Positions 1 through 9,084 are shown, numbered from the stretch's first letter. The stretch: DNA of 32,728 bases from Chitinophagales bacterium 62-2 (GCA_002050375.1 MWYU01000736.1:1-32728); one strand, 5' to 3'. Translations and numbers: made by a program. Notes: a model not told the origin generated them from the letters alone.

Positions 1-188
1 GTCATAAAAGAAGCAAACCAGGTGGCAGAGGCAATTATGTAAATAACAGAATTTTGTTCGTCATTTAGCAGGAAGAAATCGAATACAAAATGTCCTATCC
101 GGAACAAAAGAAAGGAGAGTATTATATCTGTTAATGCCTGCTTTCTAAGCGGAAGCTGTTTATACCAAATTAAAATTCTTTTTGTCAT
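1..188 (-). CDS. Partial CDS running off the left edge; small hydrophobic protein (N-term MTKRILIWYKQLPLRKQALTDIILSFLLFRIGHFVFDFFLLNDEQNSVIYIIASATWF...)
   Basis: Frame open from CAT(186-188) on the minus strand to the window edge; starts 2 bp after the stop of the upstream gene; hydrophobic segments. Confidence 0.5.
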   Translation of the reverse strand, partial: MTKRILIWYKQLPLRKQALTDIILSFLLFRIGHFVFDFFLLNDEQNSVIYIIASATWFASFM

Positions 189-190
189 AA

Positions 191-970
191 CTAAAACTTT
201 TCTACAACACCTAATCCAAATAAGGCAAAGTCATATTTTGCCGGATCATCTTTATCTAATTGCTTAAGATAAGAAGTTAGTTCAAGAGCCGCAAGCCAGT
301 CAACCTGCTTTCGCGTCAACAGGTTAAAATGGGAAGCCACTCTTGCTACATGAACATCTATAGGACAAACCAACTGCGAAGGAGAAATATCTCGCCATAT
401 ACCAAAATCAACTCCTTTTTTATCCCTTCTCACCATCCATCGCAGGTACATATTTAGCCGTTTACATGTAGAATTTTTGTCAGGCGAGGCGATATGTTTC
501 TTGGTTCTTGAAGGCACACTTTCCAATGAAAAAAAATACCGGTAAAATCCATTTAGTCCATTCTCAATACTGGCATCTGTTTTTTTTATTGCAATTGAAA
601 AAGCAGTTTCTAAACTTGCATGCATCGAATAATGAAACTGAAGGAAGTCCATAAAATATAATAAGTCCGTATCGTTGAAAGTACGATGTTTAAAACCTAA
701 CAATTTCTGAAGATCAGAGTCGGTATGGTTTGAAACAAAGTCATGGGGAGCATTATCTATGCGGTTTAGTAGTTCTTTACTTTTTTTAATGATAATAGTT
801 CGGTTGCCCCATGCAAAAAGTGCGGCAAATAGACCTGCAATTTCTATGTCCTGCTTCTTTGTGAACAGATGCGGAATACAAATGGGATCATCTTTAATAA
901 ATGAAGGCTGGTTGTATTCTTTTACCTTTTTATTAAGAAAGTCTTTGAGCTGATTGGTTACTTCGGTCAC
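191..970 (-). CDS. TIGR02757 family protein (DUF2400)
   Basis: 259-aa ORF; 'YNQPSFIKDDPICIPHLFTKKQDIEIAGLFAALFAWGNRTIII' and 'MYLRWMVRRDKKGVDFGIW...PLDVHVARVA'-like segments are typical of this family. Confidence 0.88.
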   Translation of the reverse strand: MTEVTNQLKDFLNKKVKEYNQPSFIKDDPICIPHLFTKKQDIEIAGLFAALFAWGNRTIIIKKSKELLNRIDNAPHDFVSNHTDSDLQKLLGFKHRTFNDTDLLYFMDFLQFHYSMHASLETAFSIAIKKTDASIENGLNGFYRYFFSLESVPSRTKKHIASPDKNSTCKRLNMYLRWMVRRDKKGVDFGIWRDISPSQLVCPIDVHVARVASHFNLLTRKQVDWLAALELTSYLKQLDKDDPAKYDFALFGLGVVEKF

Positions 971-974
971 TGCA

Positions 975-982
975 CAAATTTA
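975..982 (-). promoter_or_regulatory. Bacteroidota-type -7 box TAAATTTG (TAnnTTTG) for the TIGR02757 gene
   Basis: Reverse complement reads ...GAAAGTAAATTTGTGCAGTGACC; box lies 4 nt before the GTG start. Confidence 0.45.
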
Positions 983-1125
983 CTTTCAATAGATTGAAAC
1001 TTTCTAAACGGCCTCTAATAGTCGTAGGATCACCTTTATAAAGTACAATTAAAAATAACTGGAATAAAGGCTGGATGCATTTATCAAGATCTCAAGAAAT
1101 AACTTTTGTTCTCAAAGCCTACCCT

Positions 1126-1133
1126 TATTTTTG
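1126..1133 (+). promoter_or_regulatory. Bacteroidota-type -7 box TATTTTTG (TAnnTTTG) for the carB C-terminal half gene, with TTTTG upstream (1104-1108)
   Basis: cTTTTGttctcaaagcctacccTTATTTTTGcacaatttcttaaaaATG; box sits 15 nt before ATG at 1149. Confidence 0.5.
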
Positions 1134-1148
1134 CACAATTTCTTAAAA

Positions 1149-2342
1149 ATGTCAAACGCTTTAGTATCCAACGAATCGGTACGTTCCGGAAAGAAAAAAA
1201 GTATTGTTTTAGGTAGTGGTCCTAACCGCATTGGGCAGGGAATTGAATTTGATTATTGCTGCGTCCATGGCCTCTTAGCGATAAAGGAATGTGGCTATGA
1301 AGCCATTATGGTTAACTGTAATCCTGAAACGGTCAGTACCGACTTCGATATTGCCGATAAATTATACTTCGAGCCGGTTTACTGGGAGCATCTCTGGGAA
1401 ATTATTGAACTTGAAAAACCAGATGGTATCATTGTTCAGCTTGGCGGGCAAACGGCTTTAAAGCTTTCAAAAAAGCTTCACGAAAGAGGCATCAGGATTG
1501 ATGGAACTTCCTACGATAACATGGATATCGCCGAAGATCGCGGCCGTTTTAGTGATATGTTGAAAGAACTTGAAATTCCTTATCCCGAATATGGTACTGC
1601 CTATGCTGCCGAGGAAGCAATTGAAGTAGCTAACAGGGTTGGTTATCCTGTTCTTGTTAGACCAAGCTATGTTTTAGGCGGGCAAAGAATGCGGATTGTA
1701 ATTAATGATGATGAGGTGGAAAGTGCAGTAGTAAGCCTGCTAAAACATATTCCCGGTAATAAAATTCTGATTGACCATTTTCTTGACCGTTGCCAAGAAG
1801 CAGAGATAGATGCAATTTTTGACGGCGAAGATTTTCATGTGATGGGCGTAATGGAACATATTGAACCGGCGGGTATACACAGCGGCGATAGTAATGCCGT
1901 ATTACCGGCGTTCAACTTAACGCCGCTTGTTATTACTACGATGGAGTATTATTCTGAAAAGATAGCACGGGCTTTAAATATTCAGGGTTTGATTAATATT
2001 CAATTTGCTATAAAAAATGGAAAGGTATATGTGATAGAAGCCAACCCAAGAGCTAGCCGGACAACCCCGTTTATTGCAAAGGCTTACCAAATACCTTATT
2101 TAAATATTGCCACTAAAATAATGCTTGGCGAGGCTAAACTTAAAGACTTCACCTTCGAGAAAAAGCTTGAAGGCTTTGCAATTAAAGAACCTGTTTTTAG
2201 CTTTGATAAATTTCCGGGAGTAAGCAGGGAACTTGGCCCCGAAATGAAAAGTACTGGTGAAGCTATCCGTTTCATTAAAGACCTTCGCGATCCTTACTTC
2301 AGAACTTTGTATAAAGAAAGGAGTATGCACCTTAGCAGGTAA
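1149..2342 (+). CDS. carB: Carbamoyl-phosphate synthase large subunit, C-terminal synthetase half only (split or truncated CarB)
   Basis: GSGPNRIGQGIEFDYCCVHG, NCNPETVSTD, QLGGQTALKL, VRPSYVLGGQRM, EANPRASRTTPFIAKA are hallmarks of the second ATP-grasp half of CarB. No first half is present upstream; the adjacent gene is divergent. The ORF track starts at TTG 1131; ATG at 1149 is more likely. Confidence 0.9.
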   Translation: MSNALVSNESVRSGKKKSIVLGSGPNRIGQGIEFDYCCVHGLLAIKECGYEAIMVNCNPETVSTDFDIADKLYFEPVYWEHLWEIIELEKPDGIIVQLGGQTALKLSKKLHERGIRIDGTSYDNMDIAEDRGRFSDMLKELEIPYPEYGTAYAAEEAIEVANRVGYPVLVRPSYVLGGQRMRIVINDDEVESAVVSLLKHIPGNKILIDHFLDRCQEAEIDAIFDGEDFHVMGVMEHIEPAGIHSGDSNAVLPAFNLTPLVITTMEYYSEKIARALNIQGLINIQFAIKNGKVYVIEANPRASRTTPFIAKAYQIPYLNIATKIMLGEAKLKDFTFEKKLEGFAIKEPVFSFDKFPGVSRELGPEMKSTGEAIRFIKDLRDPYFRTLYKERSMHLSR

Positions 2343-2361
2343 TTTTGCGGAAAAAGTATTT

Positions 2362-2585
2362 ATTATTGAAATTAAGCATTGAAATTGAAATTAATATTGA
2401 ACACTCAATATCCAACACTCAATACTCAATATTCAAGATATAAGACTAAATTCATTTCCCATTGACCTATTTGATTATTGAACATTGATTATTGAATATT
2501 CAATACGCAATAAACAACACTCAATATTCATTTCAAGAACAAGACCCCCCAAATGACTTACTGACTTTAATGACCAATGACTAAT
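2362..2585. repeat. AT-rich island of degenerate heptanucleotide repeats (GAANATT / CAATANT units) in inverted arrangement
   Basis: 2399-2440 reads GAACACT CAATATC CAACACT CAATACT CAATATT CAAGATA; 2473-2528 reads GATTATT GAACATT GATTATT GAATATT CAATACG CAATAAA CAACACT CAATATT. Confidence 0.75.
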
Positions 2586-2590
2586 TTTCC

Positions 2591-4678
2591 ATGCCCTCAA
2601 CTCCTATTTACTTATGGAAACAGATGCCCTTTGTAAGGCTCATCATTCCATTAATGGCAGGTATAATTCTTCAATGGTATCTTCAATTTTCACTTTCCTC
2701 CCTTATTGTTTTTGTTGTATCGGTGGGTGTGCCTTTGCTTTTTTTTTCATTCCTGCCTCTTTCATTAAAGTATTCTTTACAATGGCTACAAGGCGTTACT
2801 GTAACACTTTTCATTGCTGCAATTGGCCTTCTGACTACTTATAACAAAGACATAAGTAATCATACAGATTGGTTGGGCAACCATTACAATGAAGGTGTGC
2901 TGATGCTGGTTACTTTACAAGAGCCATTAGTTGAAAAAGCAAAATCTTACAAAGCTGAAGCAACCGTTGATGCGATACAATCGGACGGGCAATGGCAAAA
3001 GGTAACGGGAAGAATTCTTGTTTATTTTAATAAGGACAGTACAATACCAAAGGTAAAATATGGATCGCGGGTTTTATTTCTTAAACCGCTACAGCTTATA
3101 AAAAATTCGGGTAATCCCGGAAGTTTCGATTATAAACGATACAATGCTTTTCAGGACATCTATCACCAGGTTTTTTTGAAGAAGGATGAATACACTGTTA
3201 CTACTACAACTAATATTAATCCGTTTAAGCAGTGGCTTATTGATATCCGTTTTTTAGTAATCAATACACTCCGGAAATATATAAACACAGACCGTGAAGC
3301 AGGTGTGGCAGAAGCTTTACTCATTGGTTACCGTGATGATCTTGACAAAGACCTTGTTCAGGCTTACAGTAATACCGGTGTTGTTCATATTATAGCTATC
3401 TCAGGTTTACATCTTGGTATGATATATGGCGTTCTTCGCTGGGGGTTTAGTTTTTTTAAAAGAAAGAAATTGACAAGATGGGTTAAACCTGCAGTTATAC
3501 TTTCAGTATTGTGGATATTTACTTTTATTGCAGGTGGCGTACCTTCCATTTTGCGTTCGGCTGTAATGTTCACCTTTATTGTTTTGGCCGAAACTATCAG
3601 CAGAAAAAGCTCTATCTATAATACTTTAGCGGCCTCAGCTTTTGTAATGCTTTGCTATAACCCGTTTTTTCTTTGGGATGTAGGTTTTCAACTTTCGTAC
3701 ACAGCAGTATTAAGCATTGTTGTTTTTTTTAAGCCTGTTCACAACTGGTTTTTCATTAGGAATAAATCGCTTAATTGGTTATGGGAACTTACTGCTGTTA
3801 CAATAGCTGCACAAGTGTTAACCACGCCAATTATCTTCTATCATTTTCACCAGTTTCCTCTCTTATTTCTTATAACCAACTTCGTAGTTGTTCCCTTGTC
3901 ATCCATTATATTGTTTGCAGAGTTAGCATTGCTTGCGGTATCGCCTCTTCCGGTTATTGCAAACGTTATTAGCAATGTTACAACAGGCCTGCTGCGTTTT
4001 ATGAATGACTTTATAGAACGGCTCAATCAACTGCCTTTTGCAGTCTACAATGGCATTCAAAACACCATATTTCAAACTATCCTTTTATACATCATCATTA
4101 TATTTTCGTGCTGGTGGCTTTTGCAAAAAAGTAAACCTGCTCTGTTTACTGCACTGCTTGCAGGCTTGCTTTTTATTACAGTAGAAAGCTTCCAAAATAT
4201 ACAACGTGAGAAGCAGTCAAAACTGATTGTGTACAACGTTCCTAAACTGCAGGGTATTGATTTCTTTGAAGGAAAAAAATATCTCTTTTTTGGTGATACA
4301 GCTCTTATGGCTGATGGGTTCATCAAAAATTTTCATATTCAGCCTTGCCGTACACTGCACAAAGTTGAACCCGCAGAATACCTTGATAAATTAATTGTTG
4401 GTCTTCCGTTTATGCAATTTCACGAGAAAAAAATTTTACTGTTAGATCAAAACTTTACATTCGAATCTCCCCGAAAAATCCCGGTTGACCTTATTGTTAT
4501 CTCAAAAAATCCACAGGTACGTATTTCTCAGCTTGCCGCTGTTTTTGATTGCCGGCAATATGTATTTGACGCATCAAATAGTGTGTGGAAAATCAGCAAA
4601 TGGAAAAAAGATTGTGACAGCCTACATTTGCCGAACTATTCAACCTTAGATAAAGGAGCTTTTGAGTGGAAATTATAA
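2591..4678 (+). CDS. comEC: ComEC/Rec2-family competence protein
   Basis: 695-aa polytopic protein; 'VAEALLIGYRDDLDKDLVQAYSNTGVVHIIAISGLHLGMIYG' and 'GGVPSILRSAVMF' are the ComEC competence-domain signature; DUF4131-like N-terminus. Confidence 0.93.
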   Translation: MPSTPIYLWKQMPFVRLIIPLMAGIILQWYLQFSLSSLIVFVVSVGVPLLFFSFLPLSLKYSLQWLQGVTVTLFIAAIGLLTTYNKDISNHTDWLGNHYNEGVLMLVTLQEPLVEKAKSYKAEATVDAIQSDGQWQKVTGRILVYFNKDSTIPKVKYGSRVLFLKPLQLIKNSGNPGSFDYKRYNAFQDIYHQVFLKKDEYTVTTTTNINPFKQWLIDIRFLVINTLRKYINTDREAGVAEALLIGYRDDLDKDLVQAYSNTGVVHIIAISGLHLGMIYGVLRWGFSFFKRKKLTRWVKPAVILSVLWIFTFIAGGVPSILRSAVMFTFIVLAETISRKSSIYNTLAASAFVMLCYNPFFLWDVGFQLSYTAVLSIVVFFKPVHNWFFIRNKSLNWLWELTAVTIAAQVLTTPIIFYHFHQFPLLFLITNFVVVPLSSIILFAELALLAVSPLPVIANVISNVTTGLLRFMNDFIERLNQLPFAVYNGIQNTIFQTILLYIIIIFSCWWLLQKSKPALFTALLAGLLFITVESFQNIQREKQSKLIVYNVPKLQGIDFFEGKKYLFFGDTALMADGFIKNFHIQPCRTLHKVEPAEYLDKLIVGLPFMQFHEKKILLLDQNFTFESPRKIPVDLIVISKNPQVRISQLAAVFDCRQYVFDASNSVWKISKWKKDCDSLHLPNYSTLDKGAFEWKL

Positions 4679-4711
4679 ACTTTATCTCCTGCCCCTCAAA
4701 ACTTTAATTGT

Positions 4712-6223
4712 ATGCGTAAGAAGATTAAATCTGCACTTATCTCTGTTTTTTATAAAGATGGCATTGATACCATTGCCCATCAACTCCATCGCCTGGGAAT
4801 AACGATTTATTCTACCGGCGGAACAGAAAAGTTTATTAAAGATATTGGTGTTCCCTGCGTGCCTGTTGAAAGCCTCACATCGTTTCCTTCCATTTTAGGT
4901 GGCAGGGTTAAAACTCTTCACCCAAACGTTTTTGGTGGCATTTTAGCAAGAAGAACCGAAGATCAGGATGTGCAGCAAATGAAGGAATATAATATTCCTG
5001 AAATAGACCTTGTAATAGTTGATCTGTACCCTTTTGAAGAGACGCTGGCTAATACAACCGACGAAAAATTAATTATTGAAAAGATAGACGTTGGAGGCCC
5101 ATCGATGATACGTGCGGCTGCAAAAAATTTTAGTGATGTTTTGGTTATTGCAGCCAAAGAAGAGTATCGTTTATTAGAGGATTTATTAGTAGCGCAGGAA
5201 GGCGAGACCACACTTGAACAACGCAAAGATTTTGCAGCTAAAGCATTTGAGATAGTAATGCATTACGATATTGCGATTAGTAATTATTTCAATGCAAGCA
5301 AGCCTTTACGTTCTATAGACTATAAGTTTGAGCAATCATTGCGTTACGGTGAGAACCCGCACCAGCAGGCAGTGTTTTATGGGGACTTGAAAAAGATATT
5401 TACTCAGTTGCATGGCAAAGAAATATCTTATAACAACCTTGTAGATATTGATGCAGCTATCAATCTTATAAAAGAATTTTCTGAAACAACGTTTGCTATA
5501 ATTAAGCATACTAATGTTTGCGGAATAGCATCGAGACATACGATAAAAGAAGCATGGACAGCGGCATTGCAGGGAGACCCGGAAAGCGCTTTTGGGGGGG
5601 TACTAATCTGTAATGGAAACATTGATAAAGCAACTGCTGAAGCTATTAATGAAATTTTTTTCGAGGTATTGATTGCACAACATTTTGATGCTGATGCAAT
5701 GCAAATTTTAAGAAGTAAAAAGAACCGTATACTTCTTTTATGCAGACCTTATAACATGAAGAGTAACCAGCAGGTTAAATCTGTTGCCAACGGTATTCTT
5801 ACCCAGCAGAACGATGAAGGCAATTACATTGAATGGAAAGAAACAGGCGGAAGAGAAACGACCGCATTGGAGAAAGAAGATCTCACTTTCGCTAACCTTG
5901 TATGCAAGCACCTAAAGAGCAATGCAATTGCATTGGTAAAGAACAAACAGTTAATTGGTAAAGGTTGCGGGCAAACTAGCAGGATAGATGCATTGCGGCA
6001 ATCCATTGAAAAAGCAAAGCAATTTAATTTTGATCTCAACGGTGCAGCGCTTGCCTCTGATGCTTTTTTCCCTTTCAATGATTGTGTGCAAATCGCACAT
6101 GAAGAAGGCATTCAATCGTTCATACAACCCGGTGGTTCAATAAGAGATAAAGACAGCATTGAATATTGTGTTGCCAATAACCTTGCAATGGTTTTTACAG
6201 GGATGCGGCATTTCAGGCACTGA
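4712..6223 (+). CDS. purH: Bifunctional AICAR transformylase/IMP cyclohydrolase PurH
   Basis: 503 aa; 'YSTGGTEKFIKD', 'GGRVKTLHPNVFGGILARR', 'IDVGGPSMIRAAAKN', 'LRYGENPHQQAVFY', 'IKHTNVCGIA', 'ASDAFFPFND', 'QPGGSIRDKDSIEYC'. Confidence 0.97.
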   Translation: MRKKIKSALISVFYKDGIDTIAHQLHRLGITIYSTGGTEKFIKDIGVPCVPVESLTSFPSILGGRVKTLHPNVFGGILARRTEDQDVQQMKEYNIPEIDLVIVDLYPFEETLANTTDEKLIIEKIDVGGPSMIRAAAKNFSDVLVIAAKEEYRLLEDLLVAQEGETTLEQRKDFAAKAFEIVMHYDIAISNYFNASKPLRSIDYKFEQSLRYGENPHQQAVFYGDLKKIFTQLHGKEISYNNLVDIDAAINLIKEFSETTFAIIKHTNVCGIASRHTIKEAWTAALQGDPESAFGGVLICNGNIDKATAEAINEIFFEVLIAQHFDADAMQILRSKKNRILLLCRPYNMKSNQQVKSVANGILTQQNDEGNYIEWKETGGRETTALEKEDLTFANLVCKHLKSNAIALVKNKQLIGKGCGQTSRIDALRQSIEKAKQFNFDLNGAALASDAFFPFNDCVQIAHEEGIQSFIQPGGSIRDKDSIEYCVANNLAMVFTGMRHFRH

Positions 6224-6262
6224 TGGTTGAGTTGGGTTTCTAAACTCTACTAAAAAGGAATT

Positions 6263-6356
6263 GTTAACCGCAGAGAAAAACAAGAGGTAATCGCAGAGAA
6301 CGCGGAGCATCCTTTGTGCACTCTGTGTTTCTTCCTTTGAGACCTTCGTGGTAAAA
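6263..6356. repeat. Imperfect palindromic dispersed-type repeat with CGCAGAG/CTCTGTG arms
   Basis: gttaaccgcagagaaaaacaagaggtaatcgcagagaacgcggag...ctctgtgtttcttcctttgagaccttcgtggtaaaa; left and right arms are approximately reverse complements. Confidence 0.65.
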
Positions 6357-6384
6357 TACTATTCCTATGCTTATTGTCTGAGAC

Positions 6385-7698
6385 TTATCGAGTGATAATA
6401 GAATGCCTCTTTATAAATTCTTCATACACTTCTTTCCAGCCGGTAAACATTTTATCTGTTCCTAAAAAATGGTTATGCCATATGGTGATTAGTAAACCAC
6501 TTACGTTTTTAGTTACCTTATAGTAATGTTCTAATTCTTCCAACGCACGATCGGCAGAATATTTTTGTTCAAAATAAGAATTGGCTTCCATATAGCAAAA
6601 AGGATAAATTGAAAGAGGTGTTGTAGTGTTCTTTTCTAAATCAAACCATTTATAAGGCAAACAATATGATGCTCTGAAGCCGTTAATACTTCCATAGCCC
6701 ATTGAATAATCTTCTTTGATACCTGCGGCAATTAAAAGCCGGTAAGTATCAGGAAGCTTCATGCGAATATAATGTTGACGACTTTTAGATATTTGTTTAC
6801 CGCTAATGCTTTCTAAACTTGCAATTTCTTTTGTAAGCAACTTGTTGTTATCACCGCTTTGCCACGAAGGATGTATACCGATTGGATGAGTTCCAGCAGT
6901 CCTTTTAATCATACCCCTATAGCCTGTGTTCGTTGGTGAAATATTTTTATCATAGCCTTTATTTTTATTTGCTAATAAAAAGAAATAAAGAGGCTGTAGT
7001 TTATGAATCTTATGCAAGTTATCTAGCCAGTTATAGCTGTCAAATGGGTCTTTCTGTTTTCCCTGCAAAACCTTTACTCTTTCCTTCACCATTGCCCATT
7101 GCCCATTGCCCATTGCCCTTACAAATGCTCCTGTGTTCCTAAGCCAGCCTTTATTTAAATAGCTCCAGGCAATGTCAATATCATAAGTAGGCAGAAAGTT
7201 GAAGGCGGAAGGCTTAAGGCTTAAGGCAGGGAATGATTGCTCTAATACCTTCATAAACTCATTTAGCCAAAGGTTTACAAGAGGCAGTTGTAAAACACCT
7301 CCTTTAAATGCAAGACTGTTTTCGTGGGCATACCTGCCATACATATCTAAGGAATAAGGCAAATACTCTTCATAGCGCGAGAGTAAATAAAACGATGCAG
7401 CAAAAATGTCAAAAGGGAGATCTTTACCGAACGTTTTGAAAAATGCAGTTTGCTCTCTCCATAAAAAAACCTCAATACTTTGGGGCTTTATATCTTCTTC
7501 AAACAATAATGATACCGGTGCTATCCAAATTTCCTGTTCGCTAATCGCTGCTTTTGAATAATTAATCCGGGGACCTTTAAAAGCAACATATACTTCGATG
7601 TTTGTTGTTATCTCATATTGCTCTACTCCTATTGCCTTCAACAGCACGTCTGTGATGTATGTTAAACGGTTAGTTACCGCAGAGGAATAAAGCAGCAT
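6385..7698 (-). CDS. Polysaccharide deacetylase family protein
   Basis: 437 aa; 'FDIFAASFYLLSRYEEYLP', 'FLPTYDIDIAWSYLNKGW', 'GTHPIGIHPSWQSGDN', 'SMGYGSINGFRASYCLPYKWFDL' are typical of Bacteroidota DUF7033/polysaccharide deacetylase proteins. Confidence 0.85.
   Translation of the reverse strand: MLLYSSAVTNRLTYITDVLLKAIGVEQYEITTNIEVYVAFKGPRINYSKAAISEQEIWIAPVSLLFEEDIKPQSIEVFLWREQTAFFKTFGKDLPFDIFAASFYLLSRYEEYLPYSLDMYGRYAHENSLAFKGGVLQLPLVNLWLNEFMKVLEQSFPALSLKPSAFNFLPTYDIDIAWSYLNKGWLRNTGAFVRAMGNGQWAMVKERVKVLQGKQKDPFDSYNWLDNLHKIHKLQPLYFFLLANKNKGYDKNISPTNTGYRGMIKRTAGTHPIGIHPSWQSGDNNKLLTKEIASLESISGKQISKSRQHYIRMKLPDTYRLLIAAGIKEDYSMGYGSINGFRASYCLPYKWFDLEKNTTTPLSIYPFCYMEANSYFEQKYSADRALEELEHYYKVTKNVSGLLITIWHNHFLGTDKMFTGWKEVYEEFIKRHSIITR
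7088..7118. repeat. Tandem heptanucleotide repeat (CCCATTG, ~4 copies) inside the polysaccharide deacetylase CDS
   Basis: 7088 ACCATTG CCCATTG CCCATTG CCCATTG CCC 7118, encoding ...MGNGQWAM... on the minus strand. Confidence 0.9.
7202..7229. repeat. Second tandem heptad array (AAGGCNN x4) inside the same CDS
   Basis: AAGGCGG AAGGCTT AAGGCTT AAGGCAG at 7202-7229. Confidence 0.85.
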
Positions 7699-7704
7699 CT
7701 TTCG

Positions 7705-9084
7705 TTATTTATACCATTTTCTCTCTTCCCATAACTGGTTAAAAGTTTTCTGGCTAAAGTTAAGTTCGGTTCTATGTGCTGTCCAGCCTTTAAAAAGTTT
7801 ATTGACTATGCTGTTCTTTAGTTTACCGTTGCCCATGTTCATCATCTTTCTGTTTAAGCTGGCAATCTTCCAGGCCTTCCATGCTATTTTTTCGGTTAAG
7901 GGAGCCATGCCTGCGTCAACAGCCTCATGCCTGTTTTCCAATAACAACTCATGCAGGTTAATTTTTACTGCACAAACCTCCGTGCAATTACCACATAATG
8001 ACGAAGCATTGCTGAGGTGCTTATACTCATCCATATAGTTTAAATGTGGAGTGATTATGCTGCCAATGGGTCCGCTGTAGGTTGCTCCGTAAGCGTGACC
8101 CCCAATATTTTTATAAACAGGGCAGGCATTCAAGCAAGCACCGCACCTGATGCAATATAAAGCCTCGCGGGTTTTAGGGTTTTTTAGGAGATTGGTACGA
8201 CCGTTATCAAGTAATATTACATACATATCTTCAGGTCCATCGGTTTCGGCTGGTTGTTTAGGACCATTTACTATTGTATTATAAACTGTAACTTTTTGCC
8301 CGGTTCCATAAGTAGCAAGCAGAGGCCAGAACAATGCCAGATCAGTTAATGAAGGAATAACCTTTTCTATACCGACGATTACAATATGTGTTTTAGGAAA
8401 GGCGCAACTTAAACGGGCATTACCTTCATTTTCGGTAATAGCAATTCCGCCAATGTCTGCAATGATGAAGTTTGCGCCTGTTATGCCTACTTCAGCCTGC
8501 ACAAATTTTTTCCGTAGCGTTTGGCGCGCAACCATTGTTAATTGCTCAGGTGTAAGATTGGGAGGTGTACCAAGTTTATCTGTAAAAAGTTTAGCAACAT
8601 CCTCTTTGTTTTTATGCATAGCTGGCGTTACAATATGGTAAGGAGCTTCACCATCTAACTGTTGAATGTATTCGCCAAGATCCGTTTCAACGCTTTCAAT
8701 TCCCTGCTTTTCGAAGAACTTGTTCAGGTGAATTTCTTCCGTAACCATGCTCTTGCTCTTTACCACCGTTTTACAGCTTTTATCTTTACATATTTTTGCA
8801 ACTTCCTGTAACGCCTGGTCTCCGGTTTCGGCCCAAATAACCTTTCCGCCACGTTTTGTAAATAAACGTTCAAAATTTTCCAGTTGCTGGTCTAATGTTT
8901 CAATCGCTCTCCACTTAGCATTCTTTGCCCTTTCACGAGCCATCATTACATCAGTAAACTGCAGCTTACCTGCCGGCACTACTGCATTGTATTTGCTGAT
9001 ATTAAAATTTATCTTGTCCCTGTGCTTAGTATCAGATGCTTTAATGGTACTCTTAGTAATAAATGTTGCTGCCGTATCTGTCAT
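7705..9084 (-). CDS. lutB: LutB-type lactate utilization iron-sulfur protein (LUD domain + 4Fe-4S)
   Basis: 459 aa; 'KSKSMVTEEIHLN', 'GITGANFIIADIGGIAITENEGNARL', 'YCIRCGACLNACPVYKNIGGHAYG', 'LCGNCTEVCAVKINLHELLLENR'. Confidence 0.93.
   Translation of the reverse strand: MTDTAATFITKSTIKASDTKHRDKINFNISKYNAVVPAGKLQFTDVMMARERAKNAKWRAIETLDQQLENFERLFTKRGGKVIWAETGDQALQEVAKICKDKSCKTVVKSKSMVTEEIHLNKFFEKQGIESVETDLGEYIQQLDGEAPYHIVTPAMHKNKEDVAKLFTDKLGTPPNLTPEQLTMVARQTLRKKFVQAEVGITGANFIIADIGGIAITENEGNARLSCAFPKTHIVIVGIEKVIPSLTDLALFWPLLATYGTGQKVTVYNTIVNGPKQPAETDGPEDMYVILLDNGRTNLLKNPKTREALYCIRCGACLNACPVYKNIGGHAYGATYSGPIGSIITPHLNYMDEYKHLSNASSLCGNCTEVCAVKINLHELLLENRHEAVDAGMAPLTEKIAWKAWKIASLNRKMMNMGNGKLKNSIVNKLFKGWTAHRTELNFSQKTFNQLWEERKWYK

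Noticed and set aside
2362-2585. Heptad island considered as a CRISPR array
   Set aside because: Units are 7 bp and degenerate with no spacer structure; no cas genes in the window.
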